64,000 nucleotides of DNA from positions 1,813,001 to 1,877,000 of the forward strand of contig NZ_AP024718.1 in the NCBI RefSeq assembly GCF_030294985.1, read 5' to 3'. How positions within the stretch are numbered: position 1 is the stretch's first letter; every line of letters begins with the position of its first letter. Positions 1 to 11,289 of the stretch are shown here, one piece after another. Source of the DNA: Methylomarinovum tepidoasis. GTDB taxonomy: Bacteria > Pseudomonadota > Gammaproteobacteria > Methylococcales > Methylothermaceae. The position numbers and the translations under genes are program-made. The notes beneath the pieces are model-generated. The model was given only the letters and a program-made list of their open reading frames with translations, made no database searches and was not told where the DNA came from.

Positions 1-1
1 G

Positions 2-1960
<1,959 letters not shown>

Positions 1961-2013
1961 TGGGGCAGGGAGGCCGTTTCCCCGCAGCCTCAAGCATGTG
2001 AAAGATCGCAGCC

Positions 2014-3837
2014 ATGAGCGTCCCGGCCTTCGATGTCGAAGCCTTTCTCGCCACCCTGACCACCTGTCCGGGCGTCTATCGGATGCTCGATGCCGAAGGA
2101 CGGCCGCTGTACATCGGCAAGGCCGCCAATCTCAAAAACCGGGTTTCCAGCTACTTCCGCGGCACCCCTGCGCCCAAACAGCGGGCCATGCTCGCCAAGC
2201 TGGCACGGATCGAAGTCACCGTCACCCGCACCGAGGGGGAGGCGCTGCTGCTCGAGCACCAGCTGGTCAAGCGCCACCGCCCCCGCTACAACATCTGCCT
2301 CAAGGACGACAAGAGCTACCCCTACATCTACGTCGCCACCGAACACCCGTTCCCGCGGGTGACCTTCCACCGCGGCGCCCACAAGCGTCCGGGTCGTTAC
2401 TTCGGCCCTTATCCCAGCGCTTCGGCGGTGCGCCAGACCCTGAAACTGCTGCAGCGGGCGTTTCCGGTGCGCCAGTGCGAGGACAGCTATTACGCCCACC
2501 GCAGCCGCCCCTGCCTGCAGTATCAGATCAAACGCTGCACCGCTCCCTGCGTCGGCCGGGTGGATCGGGAAACCTATCACCGCGACGTGGAGGACACCCT
2601 GCGTTTCCTTGAGGGCGACGGGCAGGTGGTGGTGGACGACCTGGTGCGGCGCATGGAGGCGGCCGCGGCGGCACTGGATTTCGAGCGGGCCGCCCGTTAC
2701 CGCGATCAGATCGCCGCCCTGCGGGAGATTCTGGAAACCCAGGTGGTGGCCGGCCCCGGCGGCGATCTGGACGTGATCGCCTGTCACATCGAGGCGGGTG
2801 TCGCCTGCGTCCAGGTGGCCTGGATCCGTGGCGGCCGCCATCTGGGGGACAAGGCCTACTTTCCCAGCGGGAGCGGGGACCACGATCCGGCCCGGATACT
2901 GGCCGCCTTCCTGGGACAGTATTATCTCGACAAGCCGGTGCCGGCGGAGATCCTCCTCAGTCACGAACCGGAAGACGCCGAGCTGCTGCGGGCCATGCTC
3001 AGCGACCAGGCCGGGCGTCAGGTGCGCTGGGTTACTGCCCCCCGGGGGCGGCGCCGTGACTGGCTGGAAATGACCCGGGCCAATGCCGGGATCGCCCTGC
3101 GCCAGCGCCTGGCGTTGCGGGCCGGCCAGCGGCAGCGCCGCGAAGCCCTGCAGGCATTGCTGGGTTTGGAAGCGCTCCCGGCGCGGATCGAGTGTTTCGA
3201 CATCAGCCACCTCCAGGGGCAGCAGACGGTGGCTTCCTGCGTGGTCTTCGACGCCGAGGGCCCGGTCAAGTCCGCCTATCGCCGTTTCAACATCGAAGGG
3301 ATCGCCCCCGGCGACGATTACGCCGCCCTGGCCCAGGCGGTACGGCGCCGGTTTCAGCGCCTGCAGCGGGAGGGCAACCACCTGCCGGATCTGCTGCTGA
3401 TCGACGGCGGCAAGGGGCAGGTGCAGGCGGTGTTGCCGGTGCTGGAAGAACTGGGGGTGGGGGATCTGCCGGTGGTCGGGGTGGCCAAGGGCCCTGCGCG
3501 CCGCGATGGCGACGAGGACCTGTACCTGGCCTGGAGCGGGCGCTGGCTCCATCCGGGAGAACACCATCCGGGTCTGCTGCTGATCCGGCAAATACGTGAC
3601 GAGGCCCACCGTTTCGCCGTCGGTGGCCACCGCCAGCGCCGCGGCAGAGCCAAGCGCACCTCGCCCCTGGAGGCCATCGCCGGACTGGGCCCCCGGCGCC
3701 GCCAGCGTCTGTTGCAGCAGTTCGGCGGCCTGCAGGCGATCAAGAAGGCCAGTGTCGAGGCCCTGGCTTCAGTGGAGGGTATCAGCCCGACCCTGGCGCG
3801 CCGCATTTACGAAACCTTCCATTCACCGGAAACCTGA
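2014..3837 (+). CDS. uvrC: Excinuclease ABC subunit C
   Basis: Dual-incision nuclease of nucleotide excision repair, cutting on both sides of a UvrB-marked lesion. At 607 residues it has normal family length. The GIY-YIG domain is at residues 15-90 (PGVYRM, then LYIGKAANLKNR), followed by a cysteine-rich stretch and the UVR motif that contacts UvrB (about 208-245, DFERAARYRDQI). The C-terminal RNase H-like endonuclease (ECFDISH, LLIDGGKGQ) ends in helix-hairpin-helix motifs (about 550-600). pgsA begins one base after the stop, a uvrC-pgsA linkage common in gammaproteobacteria. Confidence 0.97.
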   Translation: MSVPAFDVEAFLATLTTCPGVYRMLDAEGRPLYIGKAANLKNRVSSYFRGTPAPKQRAMLAKLARIEVTVTRTEGEALLLEHQLVKRHRPRYNICLKDDKSYPYIYVATEHPFPRVTFHRGAHKRPGRYFGPYPSASAVRQTLKLLQRAFPVRQCEDSYYAHRSRPCLQYQIKRCTAPCVGRVDRETYHRDVEDTLRFLEGDGQVVVDDLVRRMEAAAAALDFERAARYRDQIAALREILETQVVAGPGGDLDVIACHIEAGVACVQVAWIRGGRHLGDKAYFPSGSGDHDPARILAAFLGQYYLDKPVPAEILLSHEPEDAELLRAMLSDQAGRQVRWVTAPRGRRRDWLEMTRANAGIALRQRLALRAGQRQRREALQALLGLEALPARIECFDISHLQGQQTVASCVVFDAEGPVKSAYRRFNIEGIAPGDDYAALAQAVRRRFQRLQREGNHLPDLLLIDGGKGQVQAVLPVLEELGVGDLPVVGVAKGPARRDGDEDLYLAWSGRWLHPGEHHPGLLLIRQIRDEAHRFAVGGHRQRRGRAKRTSPLEAIAGLGPRRRQRLLQQFGGLQAIKKASVEALASVEGISPTLARRIYETFHSPET

Positions 3838-3838
3838 C

Positions 3839-4402
3839 ATGCCCCGATTCAATCTCGCCACCTGGCTGACCTTGCTGCGCATCGCCCTGATTCCGGTGCT
3901 GGTGGTTTGCTTCTATCTGCCGTGGCCGGGAATGCGGGTGCTGGCCGCCTTCATGTTCGTGGTCGCTGCGGTAACCGACTGGCTCGACGGTTGGCTGGCC
4001 CGCCGGCTGGGCCAGACCACCCGCTTCGGTGCCTTTCTCGATCCGGTGGCCGACAAGCTGATGGTGGCCTCGGCCCTGGTGCTGCTGGTGCAGTACGATC
4101 CGGAGCCGGGGATGGCGATCGCCGCGGTCATCATCATCGGCCGTGAGATCACCATCGCCTCGCTGCGGGAATGGATGGCGGAGATCGGTCAGCGCGGTGT
4201 GGTGGAGGTGTCCTGGCTCGGCAAGCTCAAGACCACGCTGCAGATGGTGGCGATCACTCTGCTGCTGTTCGGCATCGAATGGTGGCATGCGGTGCTGTGG
4301 CCGCTGGGGCTGGCGGGTTTGTACCTGGCGGCGGTCATGACCCTGTGGTCGATGATCAACTATCTGCGGGCGGCCTGGCCGGCATTGATGCAGGGTCGCT
4401 GA
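3839..4402 (+). CDS. pgsA: CDP-diacylglycerol--glycerol-3-phosphate 3-phosphatidyltransferase
   Basis: Inner-membrane enzyme that commits CDP-diacylglycerol to phosphatidylglycerol synthesis. The 187-residue protein starts MPRFNLATWLTLLRIALIPV, the expected N-terminus; the frame stays open upstream into uvrC, but the ATG one base after the uvrC stop fits the family. The CDP-alcohol phosphotransferase signature is present as D-W-L-D-G-W-L-A-R-R, then G-A-F-L-D-P-V-A-D-K near residues 42-72. Several hydrophobic helices follow. Probably translated together with uvrC. Confidence 0.96.
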   Translation: MPRFNLATWLTLLRIALIPVLVVCFYLPWPGMRVLAAFMFVVAAVTDWLDGWLARRLGQTTRFGAFLDPVADKLMVASALVLLVQYDPEPGMAIAAVIIIGREITIASLREWMAEIGQRGVVEVSWLGKLKTTLQMVAITLLLFGIEWWHAVLWPLGLAGLYLAAVMTLWSMINYLRAAWPALMQGR

Positions 4403-4416
4403 CTGCGGCGTCAAAA

Positions 4417-4425
4417 TGATAGAAT
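4417..4425 (+). promoter_or_regulatory. Candidate extended -10 promoter for the DAHP synthase operon
   Basis: TGATAGAAT in the gap after pgsA fits an extended -10 element (TGn then TAnAAT). There is no good -35 hexamer 17 bases upstream, as expected for an extended -10 promoter. It lies 54 bases before the aroF-type start. Pattern match only. Confidence 0.4.
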
Positions 4426-4479
4426 GAGCGAATTTCCCGAGCTTTCTCTGCTCCATTCTAAATTGCAGGACATGCCGCT

Positions 4480-5547
4480 ATGCCCAATCGCTATCAGACC
4501 GAAAATCTGCGCATCCGTGAGATCAAGGAGGTGATTCCGCCCGTTCAGGTGCACGAGGAATTGCCGATCACGGAAACCGCCGCCCGCACCGTGTTCGAAG
4601 CCCGCAGGGCGATCCACGATATTCTCAGCGGTGACGACGACCGTCTGCTGGTGGTCATCGGTCCTTGTTCCATCCACGATCCCGATGCGGCCCGCGAATA
4701 CGCCAGCCGCCTGGTGAAGTGGCGGGAATCCCTCGCCGACGAGCTGATGGTGGTGATGCGGGTCTATTTCGAAAAGCCCCGCACGCGGGTTGGCTGGAAG
4801 GGACTGATCAACGACCCGGATCTGGACGAAAGCTTCAACATCAACAAGGGCCTCAGGATCGGCCGCCGGCTGCTACTGGATGTCAACGAGCTGGGGCTGC
4901 CGGCGGCGACCGAGTTTCTGGATCTCATCACCCCGCAGTATCTGGCCGACCTGATCTCCTGGGGGGCGATCGGCGCCCGCACCACCGAAAGCCAGGTCCA
5001 CCGGGAACTGGCCTCGGGGCTGTCGTGTCCGGTCGGCTTCAAGAACGCCACCGACGGCACCGTCCAGGTGGCGGTGGACGCCATCGCCTCCGCCAGTCGG
5101 CCGCACCATTTCCTGTCCCTGACCAAGGAGGGCCGTTCGGCGATCTTCTCCACCACCGGCAACGAGGACTGCCACCTGATCCTGCGCGGCGGCAGGCATC
5201 CCAACTACGACGCCGAAAGCGTCAACCAGGCCGCCGAATCCCTGGAACAGGCGGGCCTGCCGCCCAAGCTGATGATCGATTTCAGCCACGGCAACAGCCT
5301 CAAACAGTACAAACGCCAGCTGCGGGTGTGCGACGACGTCGCCGGCCAGATCGCCGCCGGGGACGACCGCATCATCGGGGTGATGGTGGAGAGCAACCTC
5401 AAGGAAGGCCGTCAGGACCTCAAGCCCGGCATCCCGCTGGAATACGGCAAGAGCATCACCGACGCCTGCATCGGCTGGGAGGATACCGAGCACGTGTTGC
5501 AGAAGCTGGCGGAAGCCGTGCGGGAACGGCGGGGTAACGGCAAATGA
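4480..5547 (+). CDS. 3-deoxy-7-phosphoheptulonate synthase (class I DAHP synthase)
   Basis: First step of the shikimate pathway: condenses phosphoenolpyruvate and erythrose 4-phosphate to DAHP. The 355-residue protein matches AroF/AroG/AroH throughout. Visible motifs are GPCSIHD with the metal-binding Cys63, [32 protein letters not shown], and DFSHGNS near residue 268. The isoenzyme (Phe-, Tyr- or Trp-sensitive) cannot be told from motifs, so no letter is assigned. Its stop overlaps the thiSG start (ATGA), so the two genes are likely co-translated. Confidence 0.95.
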   Translation: MPNRYQTENLRIREIKEVIPPVQVHEELPITETAARTVFEARRAIHDILSGDDDRLLVVIGPCSIHDPDAAREYASRLVKWRESLADELMVVMRVYFEKPRTRVGWKGLINDPDLDESFNINKGLRIGRRLLLDVNELGLPAATEFLDLITPQYLADLISWGAIGARTTESQVHRELASGLSCPVGFKNATDGTVQVAVDAIASASRPHHFLSLTKEGRSAIFSTTGNEDCHLILRGGRHPNYDAESVNQAAESLEQAGLPPKLMIDFSHGNSLKQYKRQLRVCDDVAGQIAAGDDRIIGVMVESNLKEGRQDLKPGIPLEYGKSITDACIGWEDTEHVLQKLAEAVRERRGNGK

Positions 5548-6539
5548 GCGCCATGGTGGAAATTTTCGTCAACGGCGAGAGTCGCCGGGTCGCGGCCGGC
5601 AGCTCGGTGGCGGATCTGGTGGCCGAACTGGGGCTTGCCGGTCAGCGGATCGCGGTCGAGCGAAACGGCCGCATCGTCCCCCGCGACCGTTACGGGGAAG
5701 AAAGCCTGGCCGCCGGCGACCGCGTCGAGATCGTCCGCGCCATCGGCGGCGGTCAGGGCGGGGACGATCCCTTGGTGATCGCCGGCCGGACCTACCGATC
5801 GCGCCTGCTGGTGGGCACCGGCAAGTACAGGGATCTGGCCGAAACCAAGGCGGCGATCGAGGCCAGCGGCGCCGAGATCGTCACCGTCGCCATCCGCCGC
5901 ACCAACATCGGCCAGCATGCCGACGAACCCAACCTGCTCGATGTGATTCCGCCGGAAAAGTACACTATCCTTCCCAATACCGCCGGCTGCTACACGGTGG
6001 CGGATGCCGTCCGCACCTGTCAGCTGGCGCGGGAGCTGCTCGGCGGTCACAGGCTGGTGAAACTGGAAGTGCTGGGCGACGAGAAGACGCTTTATCCGGA
6101 CGTGATCGCCACCCTGGAGGCGGCCAAGATTCTGGTGGACGATGGCTTCGAGGTCATGGTCTACACCAACGACGATCCGGTGATGGCGAAAAAGCTCGAG
6201 GACGTGGGCTGCATCGCGGTGATGCCGCTGGCGGCCCCCATCGGTTCCGGCCTCGGCATCCGCAATCCTTACAACATCCGCACCATCGTCGAAAACGCCT
6301 CGGTGCCGATCCTGGTGGACGCCGGGGTGGGGACCGCCTCCGATGCGGCGGTGGCGATGGAATTGGGCTGCGATGGGGTGCTGATGAACACCGCCATCGC
6401 CGAGGCTAAAAATCCAGTGTTGATGGCCGAGGCCATGAAGTTGGGCGTCGAGGCCGGCCGCAAGGCCTATCTGGCCGGACGGATGCCGCGGCGCCGCTAT
6501 GCCTCGGCTTCCTCGCCCCTGGACGGAACCTTCTTCTAA
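5544..6539 (+). CDS. Fused sulfur carrier ThiS - thiazole synthase ThiG
   Basis: Makes the thiazole phosphate half of thiamine. Residues 1-70 form a ThiS-like ubiquitin fold ([13 protein letters not shown], then AIGGG at 66-70). ThiG begins near residue 77 and is complete, with NTAGCYTV and the Schiff-base lysine in [10 protein letters not shown] (Lys173). In separate ThiS the terminal Gly-Gly must be free to be adenylated and thiocarboxylated; here it continues into a QGG linker and ThiG. Such bifunctional fusions are known as a protein family, but the sulfur-transfer chemistry is not obvious from sequence. The gene overlaps the DAHP synthase stop by four bases; hemL follows three bases after. 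Confidence 0.93.
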   Translation: MSAMVEIFVNGESRRVAAGSSVADLVAELGLAGQRIAVERNGRIVPRDRYGEESLAAGDRVEIVRAIGGGQGGDDPLVIAGRTYRSRLLVGTGKYRDLAETKAAIEASGAEIVTVAIRRTNIGQHADEPNLLDVIPPEKYTILPNTAGCYTVADAVRTCQLARELLGGHRLVKLEVLGDEKTLYPDVIATLEAAKILVDDGFEVMVYTNDDPVMAKKLEDVGCIAVMPLAAPIGSGLGIRNPYNIRTIVENASVPILVDAGVGTASDAAVAMELGCDGVLMNTAIAEAKNPVLMAEAMKLGVEAGRKAYLAGRMPRRRYASASSPLDGTFF

Positions 6540-6542
6540 AGT

Positions 6543-7829
6543 ATGCCGATGAAATCTTCCCGACAATTGTTCGAACGCGCCCGCCAGGTGATTCCCGGCG
6601 GGGTCAATTCCCCGGTGCGGGCCTTCAAGGGTGTGGGCGGCACGCCGCCGTTCATCGAACGGGCCAAGGGGCCGTTCGTGTACGACGTGGAGGGACGGCG
6701 TTACATCGATTACGTCGGATCCTGGGGACCGATGATCTTGGGACACGCCCATCCGGAAGTGCTCGCGGCGGTCCAGGCGGCGGTGGAAAAGGGCCTGAGC
6801 TTCGGTGCTCCCACCGAGATCGAGGTGCGCATGGCCGAGCTGCTGTGCCGCTTGGTGCCGTCGCTGGAAATGGTGCGGATGGTCAATTCCGGCACCGAGG
6901 CCACCATGAGCGCCATCCGCCTGGCCCGCGGCTACACCGGGTGCGACAAGCTGGTGAAGTTCGAGGGCTGTTATCACGGCCACGCTGACGCCCTGCTGGT
7001 CAAGGCCGGCTCCGGCGCCCTGACCTGCGGGGTGCCCAGTTCCCCCGGGGTTCCGGCCAGCGTCGCCGAACACACCCTGACCCTGCCGTACAACGACAGC
7101 GACGCGGTGCGGGAACTGTTCGAGCGCCAGGGCGGGGAGATCGCCTGCGTCATCGTCGAGCCGGTGGCCGGCAACATGAACTGCGTCCCCCCAAGACCCG
7201 GTTTTCTCCAGACCCTGCGGGAAGTGTGCGACCGCCACGGGGCGGTGCTGATCTTCGACGAGGTTATGACCGGTTTCCGCGTCGCCCTGGGCGGGGCCCA
7301 GCAGCGTTTCGGCATCACCCCGGACCTGACCTGTCTGGGAAAGGTCATCGGCGGCGGCATGCCCGTGGGGGCCTTCGGTGGCAGGCGGGAAATCATGGAA
7401 CGGCTGGCCCCGGTCGGGCCGGTGTATCAGGCCGGCACCCTTTCGGGCAATCCGGTGGCCATGGCCGCAGGTCTCAGGACCCTGGAGCTGGTGTCCGAAA
7501 CCGGCTTCTTCGAGCGTCTGGAGGAGAAGACCGAGTCCTTGTGCGCCGGCCTGCGCCAGCGCGCCGAAGCGGCTGGAGTGGCGTTGCGGACCAACTGCGT
7601 CGGCGGCATGTTCGGCCTGTTCTTCACCGAGGCGGACGAGGTGGCCGATTTTGCTGCGGTGATGGCCTGCGACCAAGAACGCTTCAAACGCTTTTTCCAC
7701 GGTATGTTGGAGGAAGGGGTGTATCTGGCGCCATCGGCGTTCGAGGCCGGTTTCGTCTCCGCCGCCCACGACGACGACGCCATCACCGCCACGCTGGCCG
7801 CGGCCGAACGGGTGCTGCGCCGCCTCTAG
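6543..7829 (+). CDS. hemL: Glutamate-1-semialdehyde 2,1-aminomutase
   Basis: PLP enzyme of the C5 tetrapyrrole pathway, converting glutamate-1-semialdehyde to 5-aminolevulinate. The 428 residues match family length. [10 protein letters not shown] is at the N-terminus, [16 protein letters not shown] contacts the cofactor, [10 protein letters not shown] lies near 238, and the PLP lysine is Lys267 in [15 protein letters not shown]. An in-frame ATG six bases downstream (MKSSRQLF) is an equally plausible start. It is last in the aroF-type/thiSG/hemL run and converges on rho with a gap of four bases and no obvious hairpin terminator. Confidence 0.96.
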   Translation: MPMKSSRQLFERARQVIPGGVNSPVRAFKGVGGTPPFIERAKGPFVYDVEGRRYIDYVGSWGPMILGHAHPEVLAAVQAAVEKGLSFGAPTEIEVRMAELLCRLVPSLEMVRMVNSGTEATMSAIRLARGYTGCDKLVKFEGCYHGHADALLVKAGSGALTCGVPSSPGVPASVAEHTLTLPYNDSDAVRELFERQGGEIACVIVEPVAGNMNCVPPRPGFLQTLREVCDRHGAVLIFDEVMTGFRVALGGAQQRFGITPDLTCLGKVIGGGMPVGAFGGRREIMERLAPVGPVYQAGTLSGNPVAMAAGLRTLELVSETGFFERLEEKTESLCAGLRQRAEAAGVALRTNCVGGMFGLFFTEADEVADFAAVMACDQERFKRFFHGMLEEGVYLAPSAFEAGFVSAAHDDDAITATLAAAERVLRRL

Positions 7830-7833
7830 GCCG

Positions 7834-9093
7834 TCAGGCCCGTTTCATCGCTTCGAAGAATTCCGCGTTGGTCTTGGTCTTGCGCAGGCGGTCGAGGAGG
7901 AATTCGATGGCGGCGATCTCGTCCATCGGTTGCAGGATCTTGCGCAGGATCCAGGCTTTTTGCAGTTCGTCCTGAGGCACCAGGAACTCCTCGCGGCGGG
8001 TACCGGAGCGGTTGATGTTGATGGCCGGGTAGATGCGCTTTTCGGCGATCTTGCGTTCCAGGTGCAGTTCCATGTTGCCGGTACCCTTGAATTCTTCGTA
8101 GATGACGTCGTCCATGCGCGAGCCGGTTTCCACCAGCGCGGTGGCGATGATGGTCAGGCTGCCGCCTTCCTCGATGTTGCGGGCGGCGCCGAAGAAGCGT
8201 TTGGGCTTTTCCAGGGCGTTGGCGTCCACACCGCCGGTCAGCAGTTTACCGGAGGAGGGCACCACGGTGTTGTAGGCCCGCGCCAGGCGGGTGATGGAAT
8301 CGAGCAGAATGACCACGTCGCGCTTGTGCTCCACCAGGCGTTTGGCCTTCTCGATCACCATCTCCGCCACCTGGACGTGACGGGCCGGCGGTTCGTCGAA
8401 GGTGCTCGACACCACTTCGCCGCGGACGCTGCGCGTCATCTCCGTCACTTCCTCAGGACGCTCGTCGATCAGCAGCACGATCAGATAGCATTCCGGGTTC
8501 TTGATGGCGATGGAGTGGGCGATATTCTGCAAGATCATGGTCTTGCCCGCCTTCGGCGGCGAGACGATCAGGCCGCGCTGCCCCTTGCCGATGGGGGCGA
8601 CCAGGTCGATGACCCGGGCGGTCAGGTCCTCGGTGCTGCCGTTGCCGATCTCGAGCACGAAGCGTTCCTGGGGGAACAGCGGCGTCAGGTTGGAGAAGTC
8701 CACCTTGTGCTTGGCGTTCTCCGGCGGCTCGAAGTTGATCTTCTCCACCTTGAGCATGGCGAAATAGCGTTCGCCTTCCTTCGGCGGGCGGATCTTGCCG
8801 GAGACGGTGTCGCCGGTGCGCAGGCTGAAGCGGCGGATCTGACTGGGGGAGATGTAGATGTCATCCGGTCCCGCCAGGTAGGAGGCGTCGGGCGAGCGCA
8901 GGAAGCCGAAGCCGTCCTGAAGGATCTCCAGAACCCCTTCGCTGTAGATGTCTTCGCCGTTTTTGGCGACCTTCTTGAGAATGGCGAAGATCAGATCCTG
9001 CTTGCGGCTGCGGGAAACGCCTTCGATTCCGAGGGACTCGGCGATTTCCAGCAACTCGGCCGCGGATTTGCGTTTCAGTTCGGTAAGATTCAT
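7834..9093 (-). CDS. rho: Transcription termination factor Rho
   Basis: Hexameric RNA-dependent ATPase that ends untranslated transcripts. The 419-residue protein contains the N-terminal Rho domain ([20 protein letters not shown]), the OB-fold RNA-binding site with GFGFLR (residues 61-66), Walker A SPPKAGKT (Lys184), Walker [17 protein letters not shown], and the Q/R-loop region with GGVDANAL. It lies downstream of trxA in the same direction, as in Escherichia coli, with a C-rich leader between them. Confidence 0.98.
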   Translation of the reverse strand: MNLTELKRKSAAELLEIAESLGIEGVSRSRKQDLIFAILKKVAKNGEDIYSEGVLEILQDGFGFLRSPDASYLAGPDDIYISPSQIRRFSLRTGDTVSGKIRPPKEGERYFAMLKVEKINFEPPENAKHKVDFSNLTPLFPQERFVLEIGNGSTEDLTARVIDLVAPIGKGQRGLIVSPPKAGKTMILQNIAHSIAIKNPECYLIVLLIDERPEEVTEMTRSVRGEVVSSTFDEPPARHVQVAEMVIEKAKRLVEHKRDVVILLDSITRLARAYNTVVPSSGKLLTGGVDANALEKPKRFFGAARNIEEGGSLTIIATALVETGSRMDDVIYEEFKGTGNMELHLERKIAEKRIYPAININRSGTRREEFLVPQDELQKAWILRKILQPMDEIAAIEFLLDRLRKTKTNAEFFEAMKRA

Positions 9094-9130
9094 AGTCGGA
9101 TTTCGGGTTGGATGTTATGAAGATTTGGTC

Positions 9131-9176
9131 CGCCGGGAGGCGGAAAGGAAGAGAACGGGGACGGCGGGAGGGAGGC
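9131..9176 (-). promoter_or_regulatory. C-rich, G-poor rho leader (possible rut site)
   Basis: On the minus strand the stretch between trxA and rho is pyrimidine-rich with runs such as CCTCCCTCCC and GTTCTCTTCCTTTCC and little G. Unstructured C-rich RNA is what Rho loads on. Rho is known to regulate its own leader in E. coli, where the leader also lies between trxA and rho. Function here is inferred. Confidence 0.4.
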
Positions 9177-9210
9177 CCGCTCTCCGAAAGAGGGCGGGCG
9201 TGCCTGAGAG

Positions 9211-9537
9211 TTAGAGGTTCTGTTCCAGGAAAGCCTCCAGCTGAGACTTGGCCAGGGCCCCCACCTTGGTGGCCTCCACTTCACCGTCTTTGAACAGCAT
9301 CAGGGTCGGGATGCCGCGAACCCCGTAATGCTGCGGAGTCTTGGGGCTCTCGTCGATGTTCAGTTTGGCGACTTTCAGACGCCCCTGATATTCCTCGGCG
9401 ATCTGATCCAGAATGGGGGCGATCATCTTGCAGGGGCCGCACCATTCCGCCCAGAAGTCCACCAGCACCGGCAATTTGGATTTCAGCACTTCTTCTTCGA
9501 AATTATCGTCGGTTACATGAACGATTGCGTCACTCAC
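9211..9537 (-). CDS. trxA: Thioredoxin 1
   Basis: Small cytoplasmic dithiol reductase for ribonucleotide reductase, methionine sulfoxide reductase and others. The active site WCGPCK and the cis-proline region RGIPTLMLF are present. I chose the GTG start because it yields a 108-residue protein beginning (M)[12 protein letters not shown], exactly as in the family. The frame is open a further 24 codons to an ATG at 9609, but that extension has no thioredoxin counterpart and neither start has a strong ribosome site. rho follows in the same orientation. Confidence 0.95.
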   Translation of the reverse strand: MSDAIVHVTDDNFEEEVLKSKLPVLVDFWAEWCGPCKMIAPILDQIAEEYQGRLKVAKLNIDESPKTPQHYGVRGIPTLMLFKDGEVEATKVGALAKSQLEAFLEQNL

Positions 9538-9632
9538 GCGGGTCACCACATGGGCAGTTTCAGGAAGTTGAATCGGGAAGGCTCCGGCAGGCTCCGATTC
9601 GCCGGACATTTCAGCTTAATCGCCGCTGAATT

Positions 9633-10337
9633 TCAAGTGTTTCCGCCGTCAGGGCCGGGTGGGAGCAGACATTGTAAGTCTTCCACCGCCGGAAAGCCAT
9701 CGATGCGGCGCCCAGGCTGGCTGCTGTCCGGGCGGCTGATGGCGATCTGGCGGGCGATGCCGAATCGCCGGGACGCTTCGAGCACCGGGAGGCTGTCGTC
9801 GATCATGAGCGTCCGTTCCCGCGGAAACGGGTGCTCGCGATGCAATGCCTGCCAGAACGCCTGGGATTCCTTGGGATACCCGTAGCGATGGCTGCAAACG
9901 ATCTGGTCGAAGAAGCGCTGCAGGCAGGTGCGTTCCAGCTTCAGCGCCAGGGCTTGGGGATGGGCGTTGGTCACCAGCCACAGGCGCTTGCCGGCGTTTC
10001 TAACGGCGCTGAGGAAATCGTCGACGTGGGGCAGGGTCCGGATCAGAGCGGCGATTTCCGCCTTCAGACCGGGCAGGTCGAGGCGAAGTTCCCGGCTCCA
10101 GTAATCCAGGCAGTACCATTCCAGTTTACCCTTCAGAGCCTCGAAGCGGGGCATCAGTTCGGCCTTGGCCTGGGCGACCGTCAGGCCATGTTTCTTGGCA
10201 TAGCGGGCGGGAACGAATTCGAGCCAGAAGTGATTGTCGAAGTTGAGATCCAGCAGCGTGCCGTCCATGTCCATGAGGACGAGGTCGATCTCCTGCCAGG
10301 ACAAGGCGGACCGGTTCGTTTGCGGGGAGGCAGTCAT
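9633..10337 (-). CDS. yrfG: HAD-family GMP/IMP nucleotidase (YrfG type)
   Basis: Cytoplasmic HAD phosphatase; the closest family I recognise is YrfG, which dephosphorylates purine 5'-nucleotides. HAD motif I is DMDGTLLDL, motif II is LWLVTNAH, a conserved lysine lies in RYGYPKESQAFW, and motif IV is TLMIDDSLPV. The start MTASPQTN (234 residues) is preferred; in-frame ATGs at 10352 and 10391 would run towards or into cysQ. Divergent from cysQ, 38 bases apart. Confidence 0.8.
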   Translation of the reverse strand: MTASPQTNRSALSWQEIDLVLMDMDGTLLDLNFDNHFWLEFVPARYAKKHGLTVAQAKAELMPRFEALKGKLEWYCLDYWSRELRLDLPGLKAEIAALIRTLPHVDDFLSAVRNAGKRLWLVTNAHPQALALKLERTCLQRFFDQIVCSHRYGYPKESQAFWQALHREHPFPRERTLMIDDSLPVLEASRRFGIARQIAISRPDSSQPGRRIDGFPAVEDLQCLLPPGPDGGNT

Positions 10338-10375
10338 AGTAGAATATTGCATTTGTTCAACCAAGGTAAGGACCG

Positions 10376-11191
10376 ATGCAAAACCTGCCATTGGCGCGCC
10401 TGCTGACGCCAGTTATCGATACCGCACGCCGGGCCGGGCAGCGGATCATGAAAATCTACGAATCGGATTTCAACATCGAGTTCAAAGACGATCGGTCCCC
10501 GCTCACCGCCGCCGACACCGCCGCCCACCGCTGTATCGTCGATTCCCTGTCCCGGCTGGAGCCGGCGTTTCCCATTCTTTCCGAGGAAGCCAGCGACCTC
10601 CCCTATGAGGAGCGCTGCCAGTGGCGCACCTACTGGCTGGTGGATCCCCTCGACGGCACCAAGGAATTCATCCACCGCAACGGTCAGTTTACCGTCAACA
10701 TCGCTCTGGTTCACGATCACGAGCCGGTGCTCGGGGTGGTTTACGTCCCGGCGGAGGGGACGCTCTATTACGGCGCCGAGGGCCAGGGAGCTTTCAAGCA
10801 AGTCGACGATGGGTCGCTGCACCCGATCCGGGTGCGGAAGCCGGCGTCGGAGAAGTTGGTCATCGTCGGCAGCCGTTCCCACCAGACGCCGGAATTCGCC
10901 GAATATCTCCGCCGTCTCGACGGCGACTACGAACTGATCTCGATCGGCAGCTCTCTCAAATTCTGCCTGGTGGCCGAGGGCAGGGCCGATCTCTATCCGC
11001 GCCTGGGGCCCACCTCCGAGTGGGATACCGCCGCCGCCCATTGCGTGGTGGTGCAGGCCGGAGGGTTCGTCGTGGATCTGAGCGGCAAGCCGCTGCGCTA
11101 TAACACCAAGGCGTCGGTGCTCAATCCCTATTTTCTGGTCTACGGCGACGATTCCCGTGACTGGCTGCGTTATCTCCCAGACTCTCTGTAA
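10376..11191 (+). CDS. cysQ: 3'(2'),5'-bisphosphate nucleotidase CysQ
   Basis: Inositol-monophosphatase-fold Mg2+ phosphatase that removes 3'-phosphoadenosine 5'-phosphate formed during sulfate assimilation. The 271-residue protein has the family motifs: SPLTAADTAAH near residue 41, SEEASDL near 66, the metal-binding DPLDGTKEFI near 87, and a C-terminal SEWDTAAAHCVV. An AGGTAAGGA-like ribosome site precedes the ATG. No sulfate-reduction genes are adjacent. Confidence 0.92.
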   Translation: MQNLPLARLLTPVIDTARRAGQRIMKIYESDFNIEFKDDRSPLTAADTAAHRCIVDSLSRLEPAFPILSEEASDLPYEERCQWRTYWLVDPLDGTKEFIHRNGQFTVNIALVHDHEPVLGVVYVPAEGTLYYGAEGQGAFKQVDDGSLHPIRVRKPASEKLVIVGSRSHQTPEFAEYLRRLDGDYELISIGSSLKFCLVAEGRADLYPRLGPTSEWDTAAAHCVVVQAGGFVVDLSGKPLRYNTKASVLNPYFLVYGDDSRDWLRYLPDSL

Positions 11192-11206
11192 GGTTTTGAG
11201 GAAAAA

Positions 11207-11248
11207 TTGATCTGGCTCAAAATTCGAGTTCGGTGGTGACCGTAGAAT
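11207..11248 (+). promoter_or_regulatory. FNR-like site and -10 box upstream of bacteriohemerythrin
   Basis: TTGATCTGGCTCAA (11207-11220) matches the FNR/ANR consensus TTGATNNNNATCAA at 9 of 10 defined positions. TAGAAT lies at 11243-11248, predicting a transcription start near 11255. The site is then centred at about -41.5, the classical position for FNR activation. It lies just after the cysQ stop. Pattern-based; no FNR gene is seen in this window. Confidence 0.55.
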
Positions 11249-11289
11249 TCCCTTGCCTTTTATAACGTTTTGCAAGAGGAGGAGAATTC

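Noticed and set aside
5500-5560. TPP riboswitch controlling the thiSG gene
   Set aside because: thiSG overlaps the preceding gene, so there is no leader, and nothing like a THI-box is seen before the operon at 4403-4479.
5400-7769. Long open frame on the minus strand opposite thiSG and hemL
   Set aside because: Rich in His, Arg, Gly and Gln with no domain, and lying antisense to two well-conserved genes; a high-GC artefact. The same holds for antisense frames opposite uvrC, hrpA, aspS, nadA, trpE and the EAL-HDOD gene.
9538-9609. N-terminal 24-residue extension of thioredoxin 1
   Set aside because: No match to thioredoxin or to a signal peptide; the GTG start gives the standard N-terminus.
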